Source: Cenarchaeum symbiosum A
GTDB lineage: Archaea > Thermoproteota > Nitrososphaeria > Nitrososphaerales > Nitrosopumilaceae
Assembly: GCA_000200715.1 (NCBI GenBank)
Contig: DP000238.1
Coordinates: 1,476,009-1,540,008 of the forward strand
Reading direction: 5' to 3'
Length of the DNA stretch: 64,000 nt
Position numbers and translations under genes: made by a program. Below the pieces are notes generated by a model. It made no database searches, was not told the origin of the DNA, and saw nothing but the letters and a program-made list of their open reading frames with translations. This document shows, one piece after another, positions 1 to 7,510 of this stretch. Every line of letters begins with the position of its first letter. The first letter of the stretch is position 1.

Positions 1-496
1 CAGCTTCACGGGGCCCGCGCGCGGGGCTCCGCCCCGCGGAGCGGCGCGCAAGCCGCCTCTCTGCAGCACCCAGGACTATCCGCGCGTTCTCGTATGTGAC
101 CTTTCTCATTGACTCGCCGTATCCCAGCCACGTGTACCCGCGGTGCTCGTGCGATATGGTCACGCTGCTGGTCCTCGTCCGCGCAAGGTGGAATATCACC
201 TTCTTTTGGACGGGCCTGCCGCGGAGCCGGAACTCGTACCTTATCACCCGCTCCATTCCGCCGACAAACTCTAGATCGTCTATGCCAGTCTCCTCCCGGG
301 CCTCGCGCACTATGGTCTGCCGCGGCGACTCGCCGCCCTCCATCCGCCCCTTGACAAAGTCCCAGTGCCCCGACGGGTAGTTTAACAGCAGGTACACGCG
401 CGAGCCGCGCTCCTCCCTGAATATGACCGCGCCCGCGGACGTCTCCCTCTTGGGGGCCGTGCACGTGCCCGCGGCCTGCCGGCCTGTCCCCCCCAT
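1..496 (-). CDS. Nudix hydrolase, 3' end outside window
   Basis: A Nudix pyrophosphohydrolase, a family that cleaves nucleoside diphosphates linked to another moiety. The minus frame starting at the ATG at 496 gives MGGTGRQAAGT, then a core with the Nudix box: G-x5-E, seven residues, then REAREETGI (about 260-370), preceded by YPSGHWDFVKG. The frame stays open to base 1, so the C-terminus lies outside the window. The last visible residues (RRSAGRSPARGP) are low complexity and come from a GC-rich inverted repeat, so the native end may be near or altered. It starts one base after the stop of the upstream prenyltransferase gene, so the two are probably co-transcribed. The substrate cannot be deduced. 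Family call is firm; the 3' end is unresolved. Confidence 0.85.
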   Translation of the reverse strand, partial: MGGTGRQAAGTCTAPKRETSAGAVIFREERGSRVYLLLNYPSGHWDFVKGRMEGGESPRQTIVREAREETGIDDLEFVGGMERVIRYEFRLRGRPVQKKVIFHLARTRTSSVTISHEHRGYTWLGYGESMRKVTYENARIVLGAAERRLARRSAGRSPARGPREA

Positions 497-497
497 C

Positions 498-1286
498 CTA
501 CTTTCCTATCCTCCTCTTTCTCTTCTGGAACATCCTAATCGCCCTCATCAGGTCGATCTTCCTAAAGTCCGGCCAGAACACATCCATAAAGACAAGCTCG
601 CTGTATGCGCTCTGCCAGAGGAGAAACCCGCTGAGCCTCTTCTCCCCCGACGTCCGGAGGATCATGTCCGGCGAGGACTGCGGCAGGTGCGAGGTGTACA
701 GGTTGGACTCTATCTCGTCCTTGTCTATCTTGTCGGCATCAAGCTCTCCGTCCTGTATCTTTTTGCCTATCTTTTTTACCGCGTCGAGCATCTCGTCCTG
801 GCCGCCGTACGCCACCGCTATGTTGAGAAAGTGCTCATCGTACCCCTTTGTGGCCTCGTCGAGCCTGTCGAGCACATCCCTTACCGGAGGGGGCATCAGC
901 TCCTTTCTGCCCATCGCCTTTACGCGCATCTTCATCCTGTGGATCCGCGGATCAACGTACAGCTTCTCAAGCCTGGCCCGGATCAGGTCGTATAGCAGGT
1001 CGAGCTCCTCGTCCTTGCGGTCCAGGTTCTCGGCGGACAGCGCGTACAGCGTGACTATCTTGATGTCAAACTCCTCGCACCAGTCAAGAAGGTTCTCTAC
1101 TGCATCCGCGCCCCTCGTGTGCCCCGCCCCCGAAAAGTCAAGGTTCCTCCGGGCCCACCTGCGGTTGCCGTCGAGTATCAGGGCCACGTGCCGGGGTATG
1201 TCCCCCCGGCGGATCTCGCCCTCGAGGCGCCTCGAGTACAGCCGGTACAGCCCCGTCATGTGGAGGGCGGCCCCGCGCAGGTCCAT
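498..1286 (-). CDS. uppS: cis-prenyltransferase (polyprenyl diphosphate synthase)
   Basis: Condenses isopentenyl diphosphate onto an allylic diphosphate in cis, making the long polyprenyl carrier used for N-glycosylation and surface glycan assembly. The 262-residue protein has the family signatures in order: HVALILDGNRRWAR near residue 33 with the catalytic Asp, an SAENLDR segment near 85, the AYGGQDE region near 160 and the C-terminal ILRTSGEKRLSGFLLWQSAYSEL substrate-binding region near 210-235. Its length fits the family. It lies 28 bp downstream of the DUF373 gene and one base upstream of the Nudix gene, all on the minus strand, suggesting one transcript. The archaeal lipid product may be decaprenyl or longer and is sometimes partly saturated; that is family knowledge, not visible here. 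Confidence 0.93.
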   Translation of the reverse strand: MDLRGAALHMTGLYRLYSRRLEGEIRRGDIPRHVALILDGNRRWARRNLDFSGAGHTRGADAVENLLDWCEEFDIKIVTLYALSAENLDRKDEELDLLYDLIRARLEKLYVDPRIHRMKMRVKAMGRKELMPPPVRDVLDRLDEATKGYDEHFLNIAVAYGGQDEMLDAVKKIGKKIQDGELDADKIDKDEIESNLYTSHLPQSSPDMILRTSGEKRLSGFLLWQSAYSELVFMDVFWPDFRKIDLMRAIRMFQKRKRRIGK

Positions 1287-1314
1287 CTATTCCCCCCCGC
1301 GGGCCGCTGCGCGG

Positions 1315-2451
1315 TCAGTCACCGGGCTGCTCGTCCCTCCGCCTGAACCGCCGGAAGAGCACCATGGCTGCAACCAAGGTTGCGGCAAGCCCGCCCAGCA
1401 GGGGCGGCACCAGGGTAAGCGAGCCCTCGCCGTGTATCAGTATGTTGGTAAACTGGTAGACCGTCGGGAACAATGCGGCGAGCACCACCAGCCGGAGGGT
1501 GTCGCTTATCTCGTGGCGCACGCCGCCAAGCCAGTTGCTCAGCAGTATCCCCGCAAATATCGTGCCCACCCCCGCCCACAGGGTGGGCAGCAGCCCGGCG
1601 ACGAACTTTCCCATTATCATCCTGTCGGATATCATCGATACAAGCTCCACGCCCTCCGTCAGCAGGGCGGGATCCACCTGGGCTACTCCCGCGGGAATGG
1701 ACGCCATCATCAGCACGGCGCCCGCCACCAGCGTGAACATCCTGACAAAGCCCGACGGCGTCGGCTTGGTCCATTTCGACCACGCCTTGTCCACGTCAAA
1801 TGCCCTGATCAGAAACGCGCCGCCCAGTATGCTGACGAGCACGGCGAGGATCTCGGCTGCATACCCGAGGACGGTGGCGACCCCGCCTATCAGCAGCAGC
1901 ATCCCCGGCAGCCCCAGAAAGAACTTTGAATACCGGGAATCGTATGCAATCATCTTTAGGTACTTGCCGAACACCGCATACGAGTACTCGACGCTCCTGC
2001 TCACCCTCATCACCACCCTCTGCACGGATATGACCGGCAGCACGTTCTGTATCACGGGTATTACGCTCTCGTCGTCGTTTCCGTCGGAGACTATCACTGC
2101 GCCGTTGGCAGAGTACACGTCCAGTACAGACCGTACCTCCTTTGCAATCTTTACGTCTGCGCGCACGCCCCTGTCCGGGACCCCCGCGACCGTGGTCACC
2201 TCCACTTCATACCCCTTGCTTATCAGGTCTTCATAGGTCTTGACCGAGGCGAATATCGCGTTGGAATCCGCATCCTCAGGGTCCACAAGCGCCAGCCGCT
2301 GGGCCGCCTCGATGCACGCATCCCGGCCCACCACCGGCGTGGCTATCCCCGCCTTCTCGCCCACGTCGTTGTCGCGGTCGACACAGATTACAAGCAGCCT
2401 GTTCGCGGAGGACGAGTGGACGTCCTTCTCAACCTTGGTGTCCTGTGACAT
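1315..2451 (-). CDS. DUF373 family membrane protein
   Basis: An archaeal DUF373 protein of unknown function. The N-terminal half is a soluble alpha/beta domain (LLVICVDRDNDVGEKAGIATP near residue 20, GAVIVSDGNDDESVIPVIQ near 105). The C-terminal half has about six hydrophobic helices (for example LGLPGMLLLIGGVATVLGYA and ILAVLVSILGGAFLI) and ends in a basic tail. A longer frame extends to 2556, but a TTTTAA box at 2476-2481 lies 27 bp before the ATG at 2451, so a leaderless start giving MSQDTKVEK is preferred. DUF373 proteins are widespread in archaea; a membrane sensor or transporter role is possible but unproven. Head of the probable DUF373-uppS-Nudix transcript. Confidence 0.85.
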   Translation of the reverse strand: MSQDTKVEKDVHSSSANRLLVICVDRDNDVGEKAGIATPVVGRDACIEAAQRLALVDPEDADSNAIFASVKTYEDLISKGYEVEVTTVAGVPDRGVRADVKIAKEVRSVLDVYSANGAVIVSDGNDDESVIPVIQNVLPVISVQRVVMRVSRSVEYSYAVFGKYLKMIAYDSRYSKFFLGLPGMLLLIGGVATVLGYAAEILAVLVSILGGAFLIRAFDVDKAWSKWTKPTPSGFVRMFTLVAGAVLMMASIPAGVAQVDPALLTEGVELVSMISDRMIMGKFVAGLLPTLWAGVGTIFAGILLSNWLGGVRHEISDTLRLVVLAALFPTVYQFTNILIHGEGSLTLVPPLLGGLAATLVAAMVLFRRFRRRDEQPGD

Positions 2452-2475
2452 CCCACTGCTGTGCGCGGGATCGCC

Positions 2476-2481
2476 TTTTAA
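2476..2481 (-). promoter_or_regulatory. TATA box for the DUF373 gene
   Basis: TTTTAA on the minus strand, centred 27 bp before the ATG at 2451. This is the archaeal TATA spacing for a leaderless transcript, and it argues against the longer upstream reading frame. Confidence 0.6.
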
Positions 2482-2551
2482 CAATTTCCAACGGGGGCTC
2501 TGGTCAGCCATTACGAATTTTCTCCCAATTATCGTCAGAGCTGGAGCTCTA

Positions 2552-2575
2552 GGCACCCCCCCCCCCCTCGGTGCC
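2552..2575. repeat. C-tract flanked by short inverted repeat
   Basis: GGCACC at 2552-2557 and GGTGCC at 2570-2575 can pair around a C-rich loop. It lies between the cupredoxin gene (stop 2687) and the DUF373 promoter, and could be a transcription-end structure or a replication-slippage tract. No function is shown. Confidence 0.35.
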
Positions 2576-2632
2576 CCCGTTACCAGCGTGGGTGAGACGT
2601 CGGATTAACTTACCAGAACCCAAGATTGACCG

Positions 2633-2656
2633 GATTCTGCGATATATCACGGAATC
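2633..2656. repeat. imperfect 24-bp palindrome
   Basis: The two 12-bp halves, GATTCTGCGATA and the reverse complement of TATCACGGAATC, match at 10 of 12 positions and centre on GATATATC. It lies 31 bp past the stop of the cupredoxin gene. It could be a regulator operator or part of a terminator; nothing else supports either. Confidence 0.35.
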
Positions 2657-2686
2657 CCACCATGTCCGTTTCAGGCAATGACACGG

Positions 2687-4120
2687 TCACGGCTCCCGCA
2701 CCTCGAGTAAGCCTGCCTCCCACGGATGGAATATGCAATGGTACGCATAGTGTCCCGCATCAAGCTCGCCTGTATCAAGGGAGTATGTTTCGCCGGGCAT
2801 GATCACCCCGGTGGAAAACGCGCCATCCTTCTCAGAGTACGTGCCACTTTCAAACCCGTGTAATACCGGACTGTCATTGGACCATGTGACATTGAGGCCG
2901 CGCACAGCCACCACGGACACCTTGTCAAAGCACTTCTCGCACATGCCGTGCTCAGTAGAGTGAGAATCTTCTAACAAGTGGATGACCGTATCATGCCTTA
3001 TCGCATAGGGCTCCCCTGTGGGATGCATCGGAATCGGCAGGGGCATGCTCCAGTATTTGCCATAGCCACCCCGCACTAGTTCCCGGGTTATCTCCTCCGC
3101 ATGCGCCAGCGCGGACTCATTCCCACTATCAACCCAGCTGCTTATCTCCTTGTTGCGTTCAATGAGCTGTCCCGTTGCATTTCTGAATTCTTCCCATGAA
3201 GGCGCCGCATGCTCCGGGACGACTGCGGCGGCAGATGCCGCATACACACTCTCCATGTGCTGCACGTCTCCCTGTGTAACCATGTAGAGGCGCGAAGAAT
3301 ATTCCCTGTCATTATACCTATCAATGGAGTCCGATATCTTCTCATTCCAATGTACGATTCTCTCCGCCACATACATGGTGTATTGTTCATGCCGCTCATT
3401 CCAGGCAGCGGGCTGGACTGCTTCGCCATTGTTCCAGGCTTGCACCTCCTTGTCTATGAAATACTTTAGTACGCTTCCGGTCCAGCGCACCTGGGAGATG
3501 TGCTCCCGGTCTGCATCCGTCGTGTTGCCCGCCTTCGTCAGTAACTCCCTGTGGGATTCAATCGTCATTTCCATGTAGTCGTGCATCATCTTTGTGGGTG
3601 ACTCCATCACGCCGGGCTGTTTTAGCGCGTTGAAAACGTGGACAAAGAATTCAAGCTTTCCTATGCCACTAGAGATTGACGACTCAATCAGATTGTCTGA
3701 TGACCGGTCCGCTAAATGCTGGGCGTATCTGTCGTGTATCGAAGTGTCTACTTCCATGAATGCATCGGGCAGGACCGACATTATTTTGGAATATTCCTCT
3801 TTCATCACTTCGGGTGTGAAAAACCCGCCGCTATAGGCCAGTATGCCAACCTCTACCAGGTCCTCACGTAGTTGGTTGTATCCCTCATTGGGCAATACAT
3901 CAATCCGGTATCTGGGTAGCGTCCCTCTATCCTCCACTAGGAGATCTGCCGCCGGGGGAGCCGAAGGATCGCCTGAGGATACGGCCCACGCCGGGGCATC
4001 CGGTAGGCCCGCCCCCACAGGTGCGGCGTCGGAGGAGTCCCGTATGTCATAGACCGATAATGCCGCATATGCGGCAGTGGCCACCATTACTACGGCAGCA
4101 GCAAGGTATACCCGCCTCAC
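2687..4120 (-). CDS. exported protein with C-terminal plastocyanin-like domain lacking Met ligand
   Basis: A 477-residue exported or membrane-anchored protein. An N-terminal hydrophobic segment (RRVYLAAAVVMVATAAYAAL, GTG start) is followed by a mostly helical acidic domain of about 300 residues that I do not recognise (residues 70-370). The last 90 residues resemble a type-1 copper cupredoxin: VTWSNDSPVLHGF supplies the first His, and GHYAYHCIFHPWEAG the Cys and second His. In this family a Met normally sits six residues after the Cys; here that residue is Glu (CIFHPWE), whereas the paralogue ending at 6584 keeps it (CIIHPWM). A CEKC motif sits near residue 400. Such proteins usually carry electrons outside the membrane. 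Copper binding may be altered or lost here. Domain call is firm; function is inferred. Confidence 0.8.
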   Translation of the reverse strand: MRRVYLAAAVVMVATAAYAALSVYDIRDSSDAAPVGAGLPDAPAWAVSSGDPSAPPAADLLVEDRGTLPRYRIDVLPNEGYNQLREDLVEVGILAYSGGFFTPEVMKEEYSKIMSVLPDAFMEVDTSIHDRYAQHLADRSSDNLIESSISSGIGKLEFFVHVFNALKQPGVMESPTKMMHDYMEMTIESHRELLTKAGNTTDADREHISQVRWTGSVLKYFIDKEVQAWNNGEAVQPAAWNERHEQYTMYVAERIVHWNEKISDSIDRYNDREYSSRLYMVTQGDVQHMESVYAASAAAVVPEHAAPSWEEFRNATGQLIERNKEISSWVDSGNESALAHAEEITRELVRGGYGKYWSMPLPIPMHPTGEPYAIRHDTVIHLLEDSHSTEHGMCEKCFDKVSVVAVRGLNVTWSNDSPVLHGFESGTYSEKDGAFSTGVIMPGETYSLDTGELDAGHYAYHCIFHPWEAGLLEVREP

Positions 4121-4568
4121 CGGGCGGCAACTCCGTACGCTGAATCATGCCGGAAATGGCATGTGGAAATTACAGTCGGCACAGGTGTAAAGACTGCCGT
4201 GGTGGGAATCATCGGCATGTTCATCGTACATGCTCTTCCACGTGTCCGTATAAAAGACGTAGCCGGCGTGCAGGCGAGTACTAGGTTCAAGCGTAGAAAA
4301 AAGTTGGCGAAGACGCGCGGCCGCCGAATATAATTCTCGAGTTGACCGGCGTGTGCAGCAGGCACTCCACCTGCATAAACAGAACCCCCGATGCATGGGC
4401 CGTCCCGGCGGCCCGTGCTCATGCGGGTCTGGTTTTCGCCAAGCATTCACACACGACAGATATCCCGGACATCCGGTCGATGGCCGTCCTGCGGGGCAAC
4501 GAACCCATGCTTGCAACCGTGGTTAGATGGCAGCCGTTGTGCGTAGCCGGATGCTGGCTCGGATGCTC
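4121..4568. other. 448-bp gap without a convincing gene
   Basis: Lies between the cupredoxin and protease A genes. Overlapping minus-strand frames of 109 and 123 codons exist (4117-4446 and 4145-4516), but both have arbitrary composition and no recognisable domain; one ends in a Cys/His-rich stretch (YTCADCNFHMPF). I cannot support either. The gap may be debris from rearrangement of the duplicated cluster. Confidence 0.4.
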
Positions 4569-5249
4569 CTACCCTGGACGCACTAGATTCAGACTATCCT
4601 CCACGTTTTCCCAAGCGCTGAATATCTTGTAAAAACGGTATAGGGGATCATCGCGACACAAACTGCTGCCGCTGACGTCAACTTGAGGGAAACCCTCAGA
4701 AGCGGCATCAAACATACAAAGTGACCCCCTGTGGACGCCTACTAGGGTAGCCGTATCCCCCCCATGGTATACTATGGCGGACCCACTATCCCCTGTCTGT
4801 GTCTCATATTCGGATATCCCCATGTTGCGGAATGTAATACCACCGTGAAACTCTGTGACATTCTTGAACATGAGGTTGCCAAGCCCGTTGTTGAACCAGC
4901 CATAAGCGGTAAGGTGCTGTCCGCGCTCCACGTCGGCCAGTCGCCCCCAGGCAACTTCGGTCACCGTTCCGTTGTGAGCCCTTACCTTGCTGCCAATGGT
5001 AACATCTGATGCCGTTATGGGTATGAAGGCGACATCAACATTTCCACCTTTGCGGAGCATTCCGTGCTCGCCTGACAAAAACTTTGTCGAGTTATACTCT
5101 TTGCTCGTTATATTGTGCATGTGGAAAATCTCCCCGGGGGTTTTTTCCTCAATGCTGTGCGCCGCAACAACGATACCCGAATGGGACTGATTGCGGGCCC
5201 CAATGGTTACACTGCCGACATAAGGCTGAAGAAACTCACCGTCTTTCAT
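4569..5249 (-). CDS. trypsin-fold serine protease, copy A
   Basis: A chymotrypsin-family (S1) serine protease of 226 residues. The triad is visible: His in SGIVVAAHSIE (near residue 31), Asp in GGNVDVAFIP (near 72) and Ser in QTGDSGSAIVYHGGD (near 157), followed by the typical LVGVHRG strand. The fold is complete, but no signal peptide or propeptide precedes it, although most microbial S1 proteases are secreted; the reading frame continues open upstream of the ATG at 5249 without a better start. It is clearly paralogous to the protease at 7511-8206 over its whole length. The product may act outside the cell if an exporting start has been missed, or be an N-terminally truncated duplicate. Confidence 0.8.
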   Translation of the reverse strand: MKDGEFLQPYVGSVTIGARNQSHSGIVVAAHSIEEKTPGEIFHMHNITSKEYNSTKFLSGEHGMLRKGGNVDVAFIPITASDVTIGSKVRAHNGTVTEVAWGRLADVERGQHLTAYGWFNNGLGNLMFKNVTEFHGGITFRNMGISEYETQTGDSGSAIVYHGGDTATLVGVHRGSLCMFDAASEGFPQVDVSGSSLCRDDPLYRFYKIFSAWENVEDSLNLVRPG

Positions 5250-5476
5250 AAAAACAACATGTTTGTCGGCTCTGGTCCATAAGTGTGATCTTCTCCCAAT
5301 TCTGGTCAGCGTGGTGCACTAAATATGGCACTAATCCAAATGTGTGCGCGAGTATAAACAGCAGATTCTGAATTTTCTCTGGAATGAACGGGTGCCTGGA
5401 ACGTCCCTGCCAGGTCCTCGTGGTGGGGGTTCCCTGAAGGACGTACCATACGGCGTGCCAAATACGGCACAATCTT

Positions 5477-5962
5477 TCATCGCTTTACCGGCCCGATATG
5501 TTTGGGTCCATAACCGCCATCCGGCTGTCCATAACAGTTACGTACGTCCGGGCACCCCGGCGGCGGGGGGAGTCCCCGTCCGGGTTCAGAACGTATGGGA
5601 TCCGGAAACCCATTGGTCCCCAGGGGACGACCCGAGAGAATGTCCACCAGATGCTGCCAGCCATGCGCGCATTTCTGTGGAATCTCTGTGCATATTCTTA
5701 CATCCTCCCTGGTAAGTCTCTTGTTATCACCAAATGCATTGACATTCATCCCGGCCAGTACGCCACGCTCTACTTCGTTGAGGTCGTCAAAATCATTGCA
5801 GATCATTCGGGTAAAAGCCGCGTCCGGAGGATGATAACACCTTACCTCGGTCAACATATGGGCAGATACGGCGACTGCAGCAATGCATGATACCAGTATG
5901 ACGGCCCTCCTGACGGTAATCCGCCGGCGCAGGCGGCCTGATGCAGCTCCGGACAATGCCAT
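5477..5962 (-). CDS. small Cys-containing membrane-anchored protein, copy A
   Basis: A 161-residue protein of unknown function. The N-terminus is basic (RRRITVRRAVI) and runs into one hydrophobic segment (AVILVSCIAAVAVSAHML), so it is exported with an anchor or signal peptide. The outer part contains spaced Cys residues (RCYH, MICNDFDDL, VRICTEIPQKC) shared with the paralogue at 6973-7368, probably forming disulfides, and a Pro/Gly-rich tail. A longer frame reaches 6127, but a TATATAAA-type box at 5985-5992 sits 26-27 bp before the ATG at 5962, which I take as the leaderless start. No named family recognised. Confidence 0.65.
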   Translation of the reverse strand: MALSGAASGRLRRRITVRRAVILVSCIAAVAVSAHMLTEVRCYHPPDAAFTRMICNDFDDLNEVERGVLAGMNVNAFGDNKRLTREDVRICTEIPQKCAHGWQHLVDILSGRPLGTNGFPDPIRSEPGRGLPPPPGCPDVRNCYGQPDGGYGPKHIGPVKR

Positions 5963-5984
5963 CGTGCGCAGTGGCACGTGCAGC

Positions 5985-5992
5985 GATATAAA
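5985..5992 (-). promoter_or_regulatory. TATA box for small protein A
   Basis: TTTATATC read on the minus strand, about 26 bp before the ATG at 5962. The flanking sequence is nearly the same as the promoter at 7391-7398, so promoter and gene were duplicated together. Confidence 0.65.
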
Positions 5993-6098
5993 CCGCCTCT
6001 GCGAGGCCCGGCCAAGTTGATGCGTCAGTTCACGGGTGTTGGCAAATAGATTCCTCGCCGGCGCAGAACCAGCATCTTCCCCAAACGTTGCCCGTTCT

Positions 6099-6587
6099 CT
6101 ATGGCGCATCTCCGTCAAGGACCACATAGGAGAAGCAGTCCGTCCTCACACTGTCTTCCATAAAGAGACCACGGCGCAGGACTTTATCGGAGCACTGGTG
6201 TGAAAAATCCGAGGGTTCCCGGTCGTAATATCTGATGATCAAGTATGCGCTTCTGTTGTCATCACTTGCAGCATAGTCGAACTCGACAGGATTCATGCTA
6301 TAGTTGGTGAATACTATGTCGCGCCCCCCGTACATCTCGTGGAATGCCTCCACCTCCGGGAGGCCCCTTATCTCATCCATGTGATCCTCCACGGAACCAT
6401 AGTAGGTGGAGTTTTCAAACGGCCACAGAGACTTCATGTGTCGCTCGTGCCTGTCCACCGCATGGAACACCCAGACGGCAACCGAGACGGCAACCCAGGC
6501 GGCCACGACCAGCAAGACTATGATGATCGCTATCACTACCAGCCGGTTGATGGTCGGGTCATCCGCCATACGCAGTTGTACGGTCAT
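6099..6587 (-). CDS. single-pass membrane protein, unknown family
   Basis: A 162-residue protein with a strong N-terminal membrane helix (RLVVIAIIIVLLVVAAWVAVSVAVWVF, split across residues 15-41) and a soluble outer domain with two Cys (SHQCSDK, RTDCFSYV) and aromatic-rich strands (AYLIIRYYDREPSDF). I do not recognise the family. The ATG at 6587 overlaps the stop of cupredoxin B by four bases (ATGA), which suggests translational coupling and that both proteins act together at the membrane. An alternative start is the internal Met at residue 7. Confidence 0.6.
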   Translation of the reverse strand: MTVQLRMADDPTINRLVVIAIIIVLLVVAAWVAVSVAVWVFHAVDRHERHMKSLWPFENSTYYGSVEDHMDEIRGLPEVEAFHEMYGGRDIVFTNYSMNPVEFDYAASDDNRSAYLIIRYYDREPSDFSHQCSDKVLRRGLFMEDSVRTDCFSYVVLDGDAP

Positions 6588-7120
6588 GGTTCCCGCACCT
6601 CAAGCCAGCCTTGCATCCACGGATGGATTATACAATAATATCCATAGTGTCCCCTGTCAAGCCCGCCGGTATCAAGGGAGTATGTCTCGCCGGGCACGAT
6701 TATCCCGGTCTCAAACGCGCCGTCCGGCCCCTTGCCAGGCGAGAAGCTCTCAGAACCAGGCGAGCCGCTTGCCAGATTGTGCCATAGCGGGCTGTCATTG
6801 GGCCAGGCAATGTGAAGGCCGCGCGCAGCCACCACCTTGTCAAAGCACCCCCCGCACGGATTAAGACGGGCATCCTTCAGTATGTGGATGTCCGTATCGT
6901 TCTCCGTCACGTGGGGATTACTAGCAGAATGCTGCAGAATCAGAAAGTCCAGAAAACCCCCCTGCGCGCAGTTTACCGGCACCGGGGTACCTCGACTCTG
7001 CCTGTGAGTATGTCCATACTGGAGGGCTCCGGGCCCACCGGAGTCCACAGGGGCGGTCCGAGATGATATTCCCCCCAATTCTGCCAGTTGGGCACACACC
7101 TCTTCACGGGGCTCTTGCAT
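6584..7120 (-). CDS. plastocyanin-like cupredoxin, copy B, start uncertain
   Basis: The C-terminal 110 residues form a type-1 copper domain with all expected ligands: His in SPLWHNLASG, then Cys, His and Met in GHYGYYCIIHPWMQG. A CGGC motif precedes it, matching CEKC in the longer paralogue at 2687-4120. It lacks that paralogue's helical domain and signal peptide. The ATG at 7120 overlaps the small membrane protein B gene by 148 bp in another frame; a GTG at 6982 would reduce the overlap to 10 bp and leave 132 residues. Another possibility is that a frameshift separated this domain from the membrane anchor encoded upstream. Domain call firm, N-terminus weak. Confidence 0.7.
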   Translation of the reverse strand: MQEPREEVCAQLAELGGISSRTAPVDSGGPGALQYGHTHRQSRGTPVPVNCAQGGFLDFLILQHSASNPHVTENDTDIHILKDARLNPCGGCFDKVVAARGLHIAWPNDSPLWHNLASGSPGSESFSPGKGPDGAFETGIIVPGETYSLDTGGLDRGHYGYYCIIHPWMQGWLEVREP

Positions 7121-7368
7121 ACCATGACATCCTGCAAGCTAAAGGCCTTGGAATCTTGATCCAGTATGGCGTACTCCTTTTCAGTGAGGTCACAAAAATT
7201 ATTACAGACCGTCCTCGTCAGCCCCGACCCCGAGCCATAGTAACACTTCGTCTCAGTCAGCATATGGGCGGATACGGCGACCGCGGCAATGCATGGAACT
7301 AGTATGACGGCCCTCCTGACGGTAACCCACCGGCGCATGTAGACCAATGCAGTTCCGAGCAGTGCCAT
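6973..7368 (-). CDS. small Cys-containing membrane-anchored protein, copy B
   Basis: Paralogue of the protein at 5477-5962. The two share the anchor (VTVRRAVILVPCIAAVAVSA), the CYY/CYH motif, the VCNNFCDLTE/ICNDFDDLNE segment and a later VxxC...C pair. It is 131 residues long and diverges at the C-terminus, where its frame overlaps the cupredoxin B frame. The ATG at 7368 is chosen over a GTG at 7383 because a TATA box lies 26 bp upstream of it. Function unknown. Confidence 0.62.
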   Translation of the reverse strand: MALLGTALVYMRRWVTVRRAVILVPCIAAVAVSAHMLTETKCYYGSGSGLTRTVCNNFCDLTEKEYAILDQDSKAFSLQDVMVCKSPVKRCVPNWQNWGEYHLGPPLWTPVGPEPSSMDILTGRVEVPRCR

Positions 7369-7390
7369 CGTACGCAGTGGCACGTACGGC

Positions 7391-7398
7391 GATATAAA
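7391..7398 (-). promoter_or_regulatory. TATA box for small protein B
   Basis: TTTATATC on the minus strand, 26 bp before the ATG at 7368. The surrounding sequence matches the promoter of copy A. Confidence 0.65.
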
Positions 7399-7510
7399 CC
7401 GCCTCTACGGGCAGTGTGTGGTTCGCGCATCACGGAAAAATCCAAGCGGTTGTCCGGGTATGGAAAGTGGTTCTGCTCAAGCAGACTCTTGTTGCGCGTA
7501 CAACATATCC

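Noticed and set aside
6-464. 152-codon minus-strand frame
   Set aside because: It is a shadow of the Nudix gene; the Nudix box is in the overlapping frame from 496 to base 1.
4145-4516. Cys/His-rich 123-codon frame between cupredoxin and protease A
   Set aside because: Arbitrary composition, overlaps another frame of similar length, no domain and no promoter at the right distance.
2515-5300. TTCTCCCAATT shared near 2519 and 5291 as a possible regulatory repeat
   Set aside because: Only 11 bp, with unlike flanks and different positions relative to genes; chance cannot be excluded.
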